From: Streptomyces sp. R41
GTDB taxonomy: Bacteria > Actinomycetota > Actinomycetes > Streptomycetales > Streptomycetaceae
NCBI RefSeq assembly: GCF_041053055.1
Contig: NZ_CP163443.1
Location: 9,345,001 to 9,409,000 of the forward strand
Reading direction: 5' to 3'
Length of the DNA: 64,000 nucleotides
The notes beneath the pieces are model-generated. The model was not told the origin of the DNA. It worked only from the letters and a program-made list of their open reading frames with translations, and made no database searches. Both the position numbers and the translations under genes were made by a program. Position 1 is the first letter of the stretch, and the number at the start of each line of letters is the position of its first letter. Positions 33,935-42,512 of this stretch are shown here, piece by piece.

Positions 33935-35365
33935 CTAGTACGGAATACGACGCTCGGCCTCCGTCTCCAGCCGCGTCGGCGGCAGGAAGTCGCGTACGTA
34001 TGTGCGGTGCCAGCACGCGCCCGTCTCCCGCAGTTCGCGCCAGGTCGTGTACCGGTAGCGGAAGAGGCGCGCGCGGATGTAGTGCGGCGGGGCGTCGGGA
34101 GGGAACGGGGAGCGGCGCAGCAGTCGCAGCGTGTCACGGTCGTTCTCCAGGAGCCGCTCCACCAGACCCGTGAACCACGAACCGGCGTACGCCGGGGAGA
34201 GTGCGATGAACCACATCAGCCAGTCGAGCCGCAGATGGTACGGGGCGAACTGGCGTGGCCAGTACCGTGGATCGCCCGGCTTGCCCTTGAACTCGTACTC
34301 CCGCCACTCCGATTCCTCGTAGGGCATGGCGTCCGCCGTGCCCTCGAGGATCACCTCGTAGCGCACCCGGCTGACACTGCCGAATGCCCCGTAGGTGTTG
34401 ACCAGGTGGAGCGGGTCGAAGGAGCGGTTCATGACCTGGCGCCGGGAGAGCAGATTGCGCGCCGGGCGGTAGCTGAGGGCCAGCAGGCCCGCGGCCACGG
34501 CGAGGACCACGACCTCGTACCAGAGCGGTGGGCCGGCCACGTGCGGGGGAGTGGTGGGGAACTCGACCGCCGACAGGGCCACCACGATGGTGATCCAGTT
34601 CAGCCAGGAGAAGTTGCCGGACAGGACCAGCCACAGCTGAGTGAGGATCATCAGCGAGGCGGCGGCCGTCGCGATCGGCTGCGGGGTGAACAGCAGGATC
34701 GGGACCACGAGTTGGGTGACGTGGTTGGCGGCCACCTCGACCCGGTGGAACGGCTTCGGGAGATGGTGGAAGAACCAGCTCAGCGGGCCCGGCATCGGCT
34801 GTGTCTCGTGGTGGTAGTGCAGGCAGGTCAGCTTCCGCCAGCACGCGTCGCCCCGCATCTTGATCATCCCGGCGCCGAACTCGACGCGGAACAGCACCCA
34901 GCGCAGCAGGAAGAGGACGACGATCGGCGGGGCCACCTCGTCGTTGCCGAGGAAGACCGCGAGGAAGCCCACCTCCAGGAGCAGGGACTCCCAGCCGAAC
35001 GAGTACCACGTCTGGCCGACGTTGACGATCGACAGATACAGCGCCCACGGAACGGTCCACAGCAACATCCCGCCCCAGAGCGGCAGTTGCGAGTCGAGGC
35101 CCGCGATCAGCGCCACGGACACCGCGCAGCCCGTCCAGGACCAGGCCGCGTAGAAGCGGTCCGAGTAGTGCCAGTGGAACACGCTCGGCGCGTCACGGAA
35201 CGGCACGAGCGCCACGAAGCGGGGGACCGGCAGCATCCCGCGCTCCCCGGTCAGCGCGCGGAACTGCAGAGCCGCGCCCAGGAACGCGACGAGGTACACG
35301 ACGGCCAGCGCCCGTTGGAAGACCAACCGGCTCAGCCAGTACTCGGGTGCGATGAACCACTCCAC
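33935..35365 (-). CDS. Lipase maturation factor family membrane protein
   Basis: GTG 35365 is preferred over ATG 35389 because the purine-rich GGGAGGGAGAGGAG lies just before it. The 476-residue protein begins WFIAPEYWLSRLVFQRALA and has many membrane helices, with the family blocks FGWESLLLEVGFLAVFLG, RWVLFRVEFGAGMIKMRGD, CLHYHHETQPMPGPLSWFFH, NTYGAFGSVSRVRYEV and EFKGKPGDPRYWPRQFAPYH. These match the LMF1/LMF2 family, which in animals folds lipases in the ER; bacterial roles are not established. The length is near the bacterial norm. It stands alone, diverging from a lipoprotein gene. Confidence 0.9.
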   Translation of the reverse strand: MEWFIAPEYWLSRLVFQRALAVVYLVAFLGAALQFRALTGERGMLPVPRFVALVPFRDAPSVFHWHYSDRFYAAWSWTGCAVSVALIAGLDSQLPLWGGMLLWTVPWALYLSIVNVGQTWYSFGWESLLLEVGFLAVFLGNDEVAPPIVVLFLLRWVLFRVEFGAGMIKMRGDACWRKLTCLHYHHETQPMPGPLSWFFHHLPKPFHRVEVAANHVTQLVVPILLFTPQPIATAAASLMILTQLWLVLSGNFSWLNWITIVVALSAVEFPTTPPHVAGPPLWYEVVVLAVAAGLLALSYRPARNLLSRRQVMNRSFDPLHLVNTYGAFGSVSRVRYEVILEGTADAMPYEESEWREYEFKGKPGDPRYWPRQFAPYHLRLDWLMWFIALSPAYAGSWFTGLVERLLENDRDTLRLLRRSPFPPDAPPHYIRARLFRYRYTTWRELRETGACWHRTYVRDFLPPTRLETEAERRIPY

Positions 35366-35481
35366 GGCGAGTGCTCCTCTCCCTCCCATTGTGACGCTGG
35401 GTGACCGCCTCCGCTTGCGTAAGCCAACTGGGCGACGCAGACAATGGTGGACGAATTGCCCGGGATGAACGGGAGAACGTG

Positions 35482-36894
35482 GTGCACAGACCCACCGGAA
35501 CAGTGGTGCGCATACCCACCAGAACCTTCGTCACGGCCTGCGTGCTGTGGGCGGCGCTCCTCGTCGCCGGGTGCGGCGGCGACAACCAGAAGAGCCAGGT
35601 GGCGTCCGGCGGATCGGGCGGTGAGGTATTCCTCCAGCCCGTCGCGGCGCAGGGGCCCGATCCCTTCACCGACTCCACGGCGACCACGCCACACGTCACC
35701 CGAATGCCGCAACCGAAGTCCACTGGGAACGGCTCCGTCGCGCAGGGCGTGCGCTCCATCTCGGGCTCCACGCCGGGTCTCTACGGCGGTACCCGGAACG
35801 TCGGCAGCTGCGACGTCGAGAAGCAGATCGGGTTTCTGACCGCGGACCGGAGCAAGGCCCGTGCCTTCGCTGAGGCCTCGGGGATCTCCGAGGCAGCCGT
35901 CCCGGGCTTCCTGCGCGGTCTGACCTCGGTCGAGCTGCGCGCCGACACGCGGGTCACCGACCACGGCTTCAGCGACGGACGGGCGACCAGCTTCCAGTCG
36001 GTGCTCCAGGCGGGCACCGCCGTCCTCGTCGACAACCGGGGCGTGCCCCGCGTCCGCTGCGCCTGCGGCAACCCGCTGAACCAGCCCGCCGCCCTCCGGG
36101 GCAACCCGGTCACTCAGGGCCGGCCCTGGTCCGGATATCAGCCCGCCCAGGTCGTCGTGGTGACCCCGGCGCCCACCGTGATCAACAACATCACGATCAT
36201 CAGCATCGTCGACAACACCTGGATCGAGCGCAGGATCGGTGACGACGGCCACCACGACCACGCCGTACCACCGTCCGACGACTGGACGCGGCCCCGGAAC
36301 CCGGGCGAGGGGGAACCCAGCGCCTCCCCGACCAAGAAGAGCCCGCGGCCCCACGCATCGGAGCCCGACTGCGTCACGCCCGCGGAGACGGTGACCGTCA
36401 CACCGGGAGCGACCGAGACAGCTCCCACAGGGACGTCGACCGTCACGCCGGGAGCGACCGAGACCGCGCCGGGCGGGACCGGCGACTCCGAGGCCCCGCT
36501 GTTCGACGCGGCGAGGCTCAGGCCCTCGGCCGACGCGTCGGGGGATCCGGCGGCAGAGCGCTCGCAGTGCCCCACGGACACCGCCACGGCGTCGCCGACG
36601 ACGGCGCCCGAGAGCACACCGGCCCCCTCGGACGGGACCCCGTCGGGCAAGCCTCCCTCGGACGAGAGCACCGGTCCGGAGACGCGCTCTGCCGCACCTG
36701 ACCGGTCCGCGTCCGAGGAGCCCGCGTCGCCCCTCGACCCGTCGAGCGAGTCGAGCGGTACAGGGAGCGAGGACATCGGTCCCGACACCGTCCCGGACAG
36801 CCCCGACGTGCCCGACGGCGGTGGTCTGATCCCGGACGAGTCGCCTGGCGTGGACAGCATCTTCGACGCCCCGACCGACGTCTTCGACAGCTGA
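35482..36894 (+). CDS. DUF6777-like lipoprotein with Pro/Ser/Thr-rich tail
   Basis: GTG 35482 is chosen because GGGAG lies 6 bases upstream; GTG 35479 and 35512 are alternatives. A signal with lipobox VAGC lipidates Cys31. Residues about 45-230 form a folded extracytoplasmic domain (VFLQPVAAQGPDPFTDST, PGLYGGTRNVGSCDVEKQIG, PGFLRGLTSVELRADTRVTD), which I associate with DUF6777. The rest is low-complexity, with two TVTPGATETAP repeats and an acidic Ser/Pro-rich tail, as in cell-wall-spanning linkers. The function is unknown. In 470 residues only the N-terminal half is likely structured. Confidence 0.7.
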   Translation: MHRPTGTVVRIPTRTFVTACVLWAALLVAGCGGDNQKSQVASGGSGGEVFLQPVAAQGPDPFTDSTATTPHVTRMPQPKSTGNGSVAQGVRSISGSTPGLYGGTRNVGSCDVEKQIGFLTADRSKARAFAEASGISEAAVPGFLRGLTSVELRADTRVTDHGFSDGRATSFQSVLQAGTAVLVDNRGVPRVRCACGNPLNQPAALRGNPVTQGRPWSGYQPAQVVVVTPAPTVINNITIISIVDNTWIERRIGDDGHHDHAVPPSDDWTRPRNPGEGEPSASPTKKSPRPHASEPDCVTPAETVTVTPGATETAPTGTSTVTPGATETAPGGTGDSEAPLFDAARLRPSADASGDPAAERSQCPTDTATASPTTAPESTPAPSDGTPSGKPPSDESTGPETRSAAPDRSASEEPASPLDPSSESSGTGSEDIGPDTVPDSPDVPDGGGLIPDESPGVDSIFDAPTDVFDS

Positions 36895-36907
36895 GCGCCC
36901 GCTCGGA

Positions 36908-36931
36908 GGGGAGCCCGGAGACGAGCTCCCC
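36908..36931 (+). terminator. Stem-loop after the lipoprotein gene
   Basis: Arms GGGGAGC at 36908-36914 and GCTCCCC at 36925-36931 pair around a 10-base loop, 13 bases after the stop codon. Confidence 0.5.
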
Positions 36932-36971
36932 AGAAGTCGAATAATCAGGCGAATCCTGGCAAGGTGGCCCC

Positions 36972-39047
36972 ATGGTTGATCGGGGAGCGAGCGCCCTGGC
37001 ACTCCCGGACGACTGGCCCGCCCACCCGGATCCGATCCTGGCGCTCAACCGCATGGGCAGTTTCGACTGGGACCTGGACTCCGGTCTGTTCCACATGGAC
37101 GCCCAGGCCCACGAGATATTCGATGTGCGCCCCGACGAGTACGACGGCTACCCCGAGAGCCTGGCCGTGCGGGTGCCACGGGCAGAGGGCCACCGCCTCG
37201 ACACCATCGTGTCCCAGGCCCTCAAGGACGGCAGCGAGAACTACGGCGCCTACTTCCGCGTCCGTCGCCGCGACGGTTCCATGCGCTGGACCCACACCCA
37301 GGGCTACATCCGCCGCGACGGGACCGGCAAACCGCACCGGATCATCGGCATCGTCCGCGACGCCACGGAGGAGCTGAGCGAGAGCGCGGCGCGCCGCGAA
37401 CAGGCCGCCCAGGACGAGGCCCGGCGCCAGCAGACGAACGTCGTCCAGATCACCACGGCGGCGCTCGCGCACGCCCGCACCGTCCAGGACGTCATCGAGG
37501 TCCTGGAAGACACCCACGGCCTCACCCACCTCGGGGCGACGAGCCTGGTCATGGGCCTGGTGGAGGCCGGCCGCATCCGCCTGGTCGCCACGGGCCCCGA
37601 GGACAGCTACGTGCCCGGCACCCGGGTCACGCGCCTCGACGCGAAGTACCCGATGAACGAGGTCGTACGGAACCTCGCGCCGCACTTCATCGAGTCGCCG
37701 GAGGAGTTCGCGGCGTCGTATCCCCTGCTGTGGCCCAACATCACCGACCTGAACATCACCTCGGCCGCGTATCTGCCGCTCATCGTGCAGGCCAGACCCA
37801 TCGGCGCGATAGGTCTGCTCTACAACGACCGGCGCGGCTTCTCGGCGGAGGAGCGCAACGTCCTCGTGGCGCTCGGCAGCAGCATCGCGCAGAGCCTCCA
37901 GCGCGCCATGTTCTACGAGCAGGAGAAGGACCTCGCCCAGGGCCTCCAGCAGGCCATGCTGCCGCGCTCCATCCCCAGCGTCCCCGGCGCCGACATCGCC
38001 GTCCGCTATCGCTCCGCCTCGCTCGGCCGCGACATCGGCGGCGACTGGTACGACGTGATACCACTGCCCGGCGGCCGGGTCGGCGCCGTCATCGGTGACG
38101 TCCAGGGTCACGACACGCACGCCGCGGCCGTCATGGGCCAGCTGCGCATCGTCCTGCGCGCCTACGCCGCCGAGGGCCACACCCCCGCCACCGTGATGGC
38201 CCGCGCCTCGGTCTTCCTCGACGAACTCGACACCGACCGCTTCGCGACCTGCCTGTACGCGGAGGCCGACCTGTCCACCGGAGTGGTCCAGCTGGTCCGC
38301 GCGGGCCATATCGACCCGCTGATCCGGCAGACCGACGGAACCTGTCGCCGACTCGCGGTCGAGGGAGGTCTGCCGCTCGGGCTGTCCGCGGAGTTCGGCC
38401 GCCTCGAATACCCGGTCGACACCGTCGAGCTGGACCCGGGCCAGACGCTGCTGCTGTACACCGACGGGCTCGTCGAACAGCCCGGTATCGACCTCGACGA
38501 GGGCATGCACACCCTCAAGGGGCTCATCCGCTCGGGCCCCGAGGACGTCCGCGACCTCGCCGCCGCGCTCATCGACGTGGCCGAGGAGCGCGGCGGCGAC
38601 GACGACGTGGCGCTGCTGCTCCTGCGCCGCCAGGGTCTCACCACCCAGCAGGCCGGCGGACGTCTCCAACAGCACGTCGCCCCGGGCGACCCCGAGGCGC
38701 TCACCGAGGCCCGCCACATGATCCGCGCCGCGGTTCGTGCCTGGGGCGCCGGCGAGCGCGCCGACGAGGTCGAGCTCGTCGCCGACGAACTGATCACCAA
38801 CGCCCTGATGCACACCGAGGGCTCCGCCATCGTCACCCTGCGGGTCCTCGCCGGCTCCGACCGCAGGCTGCGCGCCGAGGTCGAGGACTCCTCCAGCGCC
38901 CTGCCGCGCCGCCGCGAGGCAGGCGAGTCCGGCGTGTCGGGCCGCGGCCTCCTCCTCGTCGACCGGTTGACCGACGTCTGGGGCGTGGAGGCCCGCGGCG
39001 GCGGCAAGTGCGTGTGGTGCGAGTTCATCGTCCCGGCACGGGTCTGA
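36972..39047 (+). CDS. PAS-GAF-SpoIIE phosphatase-HATPase signalling protein
   Basis: The 691-residue soluble regulator has four parts: a PAS domain (about 25-140; ALNRMGSFDWDLDSGLFHMD), a GAF domain (about 150-320), a PP2C-like SpoIIE/RsbU phosphatase (about 340-550) with metal aspartates in GRDIGGDWYDV, VIGDVQGHD and GGDDDVALLLL, and a C-terminal histidine-kinase-like ATPase of the anti-sigma (RsbW) type (about 575-690; ELVADELITNALMHTEGSA, GRGLLLVDRL). Such proteins control anti-sigma/anti-anti-sigma partner switching by dephosphorylating an STAS protein, and here could also phosphorylate one. No partner lies adjacent. The input ligand is unknown. Confidence 0.93.
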   Translation: MVDRGASALALPDDWPAHPDPILALNRMGSFDWDLDSGLFHMDAQAHEIFDVRPDEYDGYPESLAVRVPRAEGHRLDTIVSQALKDGSENYGAYFRVRRRDGSMRWTHTQGYIRRDGTGKPHRIIGIVRDATEELSESAARREQAAQDEARRQQTNVVQITTAALAHARTVQDVIEVLEDTHGLTHLGATSLVMGLVEAGRIRLVATGPEDSYVPGTRVTRLDAKYPMNEVVRNLAPHFIESPEEFAASYPLLWPNITDLNITSAAYLPLIVQARPIGAIGLLYNDRRGFSAEERNVLVALGSSIAQSLQRAMFYEQEKDLAQGLQQAMLPRSIPSVPGADIAVRYRSASLGRDIGGDWYDVIPLPGGRVGAVIGDVQGHDTHAAAVMGQLRIVLRAYAAEGHTPATVMARASVFLDELDTDRFATCLYAEADLSTGVVQLVRAGHIDPLIRQTDGTCRRLAVEGGLPLGLSAEFGRLEYPVDTVELDPGQTLLLYTDGLVEQPGIDLDEGMHTLKGLIRSGPEDVRDLAAALIDVAEERGGDDDVALLLLRRQGLTTQQAGGRLQQHVAPGDPEALTEARHMIRAAVRAWGAGERADEVELVADELITNALMHTEGSAIVTLRVLAGSDRRLRAEVEDSSSALPRRREAGESGVSGRGLLLVDRLTDVWGVEARGGGKCVWCEFIVPARV

Positions 39048-39114
39048 CCAGCGGTGCACCGGAGGCTGTCGGGTTTCGGGTGGTGTTGTCGGTGCCGGGT
39101 GGCACCCTGGATCC

Positions 39115-39975
39115 ATGCCGGAACTGCCCGAGGTCGAAGCGCTCAAGGACTTCCTGGCCGACCATCTCGTCGGACGCGAGGTCGTGCGCGTGCTGCCCGT
39201 CGCCATCAGTGTCCTGAAGACCTACGACCCGCCCGTCACCGCCTTCGAGGGGCGCGAGGTCACGGCCGTGCACCGGCACGGCAAGTTCCTCGACATCGAG
39301 GCGGAGGGCCTGCACTTCGTGACGCACCTGGCCCGCGCGGGCTGGCTGCAATGGAAGGACACGCTGCCGGACGGCCCGGCCCGCCCCGGCAAGGGCCCGC
39401 TCGCGCTGCGTGTCGCGCTGGAGACCGGAGAGGGCTTCGACCTCACCGAGGCGGGCACCCAGAAGCGGCTCGCCGTGTATGTCGCATGGGACCCGGCGGA
39501 GATCCCCGGCGTGGCCCGCCTCGGCCCCGACCCGCTCGCCGACGACTTCGACGAGGTGCGGTTCGCCAAGCTGCTGCAGGGCGAGCGGCGCCGGCTGAAG
39601 GGCGCGCTGCGCGACCAGAGCCTGATCGCGGGAGTGGGGAACGCGTACAGCGACGAGATCCTGCACGCCGCCAAGATGTCGCCTTTCAAGCTCGCCTCCT
39701 CGCTGACACCCGAGGAGACACGACGCCTGTACGAGGCGCTGCGCTCCACGCTCACCGAGGCGGTCGAGCGCTCCCACGGGCTGGCCGCCGGGCGCCTGAA
39801 GGCGGAGAAGAAGAGCGGATTGCGGGTGCACGGCAGGACGGGCGAGCCCTGCCCGGTGTGCGGCGACACCATCCGCGAGGTCTCCTTCAGCGACTCCGCG
39901 CTGCAGTACTGCCCGACCTGCCAGACGGGCGGCAAGCCGCTGGCGGACCGCCGGTTGTCCCGGCTGCTCAAGTAG
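39115..39975 (+). CDS. Fpg/Nei-family DNA glycosylase
   Basis: The 286-residue protein begins MPELPEVE, where Pro2 (after Met removal) is the Schiff-base nucleophile and Glu3 the catalytic acid. The helix-two-turn-helix is visible as DQSLIAGVGNAYSDEILHAA, and the C-terminal zinc finger has the four cysteines of CPVCGDT and CPTCQ. It excises oxidised bases and nicks the strand. The family includes MutM and Nei; several actinobacterial paralogues differ in lesion range, so the exact substrate is open. It reads from a short gap after the phosphatase gene and converges on the anti-sigma gene across the 18-bp repeats. Confidence 0.92.
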   Translation: MPELPEVEALKDFLADHLVGREVVRVLPVAISVLKTYDPPVTAFEGREVTAVHRHGKFLDIEAEGLHFVTHLARAGWLQWKDTLPDGPARPGKGPLALRVALETGEGFDLTEAGTQKRLAVYVAWDPAEIPGVARLGPDPLADDFDEVRFAKLLQGERRRLKGALRDQSLIAGVGNAYSDEILHAAKMSPFKLASSLTPEETRRLYEALRSTLTEAVERSHGLAAGRLKAEKKSGLRVHGRTGEPCPVCGDTIREVSFSDSALQYCPTCQTGGKPLADRRLSRLLK

Positions 39976-40075
39976 GCGGTGCTCACAGAGTCGTGCTCAC
40001 GGCCGTACTCAAGGAGCGAAAGAGCGGTTGATCAGCGGGACTTGAGCGCTCGGCGGGCCTCGACCGCTCGGCGGG

Positions 40076-40202
40076 ACCGCGGTGCTCAGTGGGACCGCGG
40101 TGCTCAGTGGGACCGCGGTGCTCAGTGGGACCGCGGTGCTCAGTCGGACCGCGGTGCTCAGTCGGAACCACCGTGTTCGGCGGAGCCGCTGTGCTCAGTG
40201 GG
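40076..40202. repeat. 18-bp tandem repeat array
   Basis: ACCGCGGTGCTCAGTGGG occurs at 40076, 40094 and 40112, then with one change (AGTCGG) at 40130 and 40148, then as two degenerate units to 40202. The array spans the gap between convergent genes and runs 8 bases into the anti-sigma gene end. Confidence 0.9.
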
Positions 40203-40845
40203 ACTTGAGCGTCACCAGGTGTTTGCCGTCCATCGTGCGCACCTCGAACCGGCTGATCTCCTCGGTCTGGAGCGCCGCGCCGCCCTCCATGCTGGTGGCC
40301 TCGCCGTTGTGCGGCGCCACCATCCAGCTCGTCACCGTCTGCTCCGAGCCGTCGTTGCCCACGGCGATGAGCTGACAGGGCCGAGGGCCCCCGGCGTCCT
40401 TGACCTCGACCTCGACCTGACTGCCCCAGACCCGGTCCTGGGTCGTGACCTGGGCCCACACCCCGGTCTCGGTGTCCGTCGCGGCGACCTGTGTCGACTG
40501 TGGATCGTGCGCGGTGACGATCGCGATCGCGGGCCCGCCCGCGGCGAAAACCACGGAGGCCGCCACCGCGTACAGCCAGCGCCTGCGCCCGGCTCGGTGC
40601 CGCGTCGCCACCTCATTGAGCAGTCGGTCGCGAAGCCGGGGCCCGGGGGCTGCGAACGGGTGTACGGAGCGCGGTGTGGCCCGTCGGTACAGCATCAACT
40701 GCCGCGCGGCGGGACGGAACTCACTCACGTGCGCCGTGCAGCTGGGGCACTCCATGAGGTGATCCTCGAAGCGGAAGGCGTCCGCCTCGTCCAGCACGCC
40801 GAGCGCGTAGGCGCCGACGTCACGATGCCGTTCCAGGGACCTCAT
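40195..40845 (-). CDS. Anti-sigma factor with zinc-finger (zf-HC2) domain
   Basis: The ATG at 40845 begins MRSLERHRDVGAYALGVLDE and has AAGGA about 11 bases upstream; a longer frame from 40935 lacks a good site. The 216-residue protein has an N-terminal anti-sigma domain with the HxxxCxxC motif FEDHLMECPSCTAH, a single membrane helix (LYAVAASVVFAAGGPAIAIV) and an extracytoplasmic beta-rich domain (about 120-216). It should hold an ECF sigma factor at the membrane until a signal arrives. The ECF sigma gene lies two genes upstream on the same strand (41689-42237), making it the natural partner. Confidence 0.85.
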   Translation of the reverse strand: MRSLERHRDVGAYALGVLDEADAFRFEDHLMECPSCTAHVSEFRPAARQLMLYRRATPRSVHPFAAPGPRLRDRLLNEVATRHRAGRRRWLYAVAASVVFAAGGPAIAIVTAHDPQSTQVAATDTETGVWAQVTTQDRVWGSQVEVEVKDAGGPRPCQLIAVGNDGSEQTVTSWMVAPHNGEATSMEGGAALQTEEISRFEVRTMDGKHLVTLKSH

Positions 40846-41034
40846 ACCGAATACCGAATCCTTGTGGCGATGGTGCGGGGTGGGGGTGGTGTTGCTGTTG
40901 CCCACCGGTACGCACCAGACCGTCGAATCACTCAAGACCCGTCCGGAATAGCGGCCAAGACATTCGGAGCGAGAGGGCCCGCGGATTGGTGCGAGCGCAA
41001 AAAAGTTGCTCGGAAGTGTGGTCGGACGTGGCGG

Positions 41035-41550
41035 TCAGAACAGGTGGATCGCCAGATGCCCCAGCGGCAGCCCCAGCCGCCAGGCCGGCGTCCACACCTT
41101 CGGACCGTCGTCCTCGCCCGGAACCGGGCCGCCGCCGGGCACCGCGTCCAGGTCGGGAGCGAGCAGCTCGGTCTCCTCCAGCCAGCGCCAGGCAGCCGAC
41201 GCCAGCGCCAGGTCCGGAGCGGGAGCGCCGGATGCGGCAGCCTCGGCCACGAGCCGTGCCATGTGCTCCCGCACCCAGTCCTGCCACGGCTGGTCGTACG
41301 CCGTCAGCGAAAGCCACGTCTCCAGCTGAGTGACGACCCGGATCCCGGAGAGCTCACCGTCGCTGTCGGAGAGGAAGATGGTCAGCGCCAGCGCGTCGCG
41401 CCCGGCGCGGAACTCGAAGGACGTGGGCGGCATCAGGTCGCCGGTCCGCAGCAGTTCGTCGGCGATGTACTCGGCGTACAACCACGCCATGGGGACGGTG
41501 AGTTCGCCACCGCCGGTGCCGTCCGTGCTCTCTTGACCTCTGTGCAGCAT
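41035..41550 (-). CDS. Hypothetical protein between ECF sigma and anti-sigma genes
   Basis: ATG 41550 is preferred over an upstream ATG at 41625 because AGGAAGGG precedes it directly and the upstream residues look non-coding. The 171-residue acidic protein has no signal or membrane helix. Features are a helical N-terminal half (VPMAWLYAEYIADELLRTGD), a beta pair (FEFRAGRDALALTIFLSDSD), and a helical stretch (WQDWVREHMARLVAEAAASG). I recognise no family. Its place on the same strand between sigma and anti-sigma genes suggests a shared regulatory role, which is inference. Confidence 0.7.
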   Translation of the reverse strand: MLHRGQESTDGTGGGELTVPMAWLYAEYIADELLRTGDLMPPTSFEFRAGRDALALTIFLSDSDGELSGIRVVTQLETWLSLTAYDQPWQDWVREHMARLVAEAAASGAPAPDLALASAAWRWLEETELLAPDLDAVPGGGPVPGEDDGPKVWTPAWRLGLPLGHLAIHLF

Positions 41551-41688
41551 CCCTTCCTGCCTTCCTCCGGTTGGCGTGCGCGTCGCCCGACCCCGGGCCC
41601 CCAGTCCGGAACACGGATGAGGCAAGCTGAGTGCTCAACCATGGTCCTCAGCAAGGCGCTTTACGGAGGTTTGACTCGGCCTTCGGTT

Positions 41689-42237
41689 TCACCGCAGGTC
41701 GGCCGCGTATCCCGGAAGAACCCGGCGCAGGGCGCGCAGCGCGTAGTACGCGCGAGACTTCACCGTACCGGGCGGAATTCCGAGCGCCGCGGCGGCCTCC
41801 GCCACACTCGCCCCTTGGAAGTACACCTGCACCAGGACTTCACGGTGCTCCGGAGTGAGTGTCTTCACAGCCTCCCGCACATCGAGCATCGCCGCGGACC
41901 GTTCGGCGTGATCGGCACAGACACGCGCACTCTCCAGCACCGCGTCGCCGACCTCCGCCGGGCGCGCCTGACGGGCCCGCCGCGCGTCGATCGCGAGCCG
42001 CCGCCCGACGGTGAGCAGCCAGGGGCGTACGGAGTCGAAGTCGTCGGCACGCAGCGCCTCGGGGTGCTGCCAGGCGCGTACGAACGTCTCCTGCACCAAG
42101 TCCTCGGCGCGCTGCCGATCGCCGTCGGACAGGCGCAGCAGCAGCGCGAAGAGGGGTCGGCCGTGCTCGCGCTGCAGCGCGGCCAGCTCGTGCTCGGCGG
42201 TCGTCCCGTGCGTGATGGTGGTGGTTCCGGCCGTCAT
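41689..42237 (-). CDS. ECF-type RNA polymerase sigma factor
   Basis: The ATG at 42237 (MTAGTTTITHGTT) is the likely start; a frame to 42339 adds 34 Arg/Pro-rich residues of poor quality. The 182-residue protein has sigma region 2 (LFALLLRLSDGDRQRAEDLV then QETFVRAWQHPEAL, and SVRPWLLTVGRRLAIDARRA) and region 4 (LTPEHREVLVQVYFQGASVA, then GIPPGTVKSRAYYALRALRR), the minimal ECF architecture. It directs transcription of a stress or envelope regulon and is probably controlled by the zf-HC2 anti-sigma factor encoded downstream on the same strand. Confidence 0.9.
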   Translation of the reverse strand: MTAGTTTITHGTTAEHELAALQREHGRPLFALLLRLSDGDRQRAEDLVQETFVRAWQHPEALRADDFDSVRPWLLTVGRRLAIDARRARQARPAEVGDAVLESARVCADHAERSAAMLDVREAVKTLTPEHREVLVQVYFQGASVAEAAAALGIPPGTVKSRAYYALRALRRVLPGYAADLR

Positions 42238-42512
42238 GGCGTGTATGCCAGCGGGTGCCGCTCCGCGGGGACAGGGGCGGGGCGCGGGTCTGCGGTGGGC
42301 GGTCGAAGCCGTCGGTGAACGGTGCGATGAACGGTCCATCGGGGTGGGGTCCTCTGTCGCCGGGGCTCCGCCCCCGCACCCCCGTTCGCCCTGACGGCTC
42401 GTCCTCGAACGCCGGACGGGCTAAAGGTGTCGTTGCTCCTTGACTCTGGGCGCCCCTTGTATGTGGATTCCTACTCATTAATGGGAAAATTGGACCGTAT
42501 TGGGGCCCGCTG

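Noticed and set aside
33636..33938. 100-codon open frame between the fucose operon and the lipase maturation gene
   Set aside because: Poor start context, biased Arg/Pro/Ala composition and no motif; kept only as an unclear gap.
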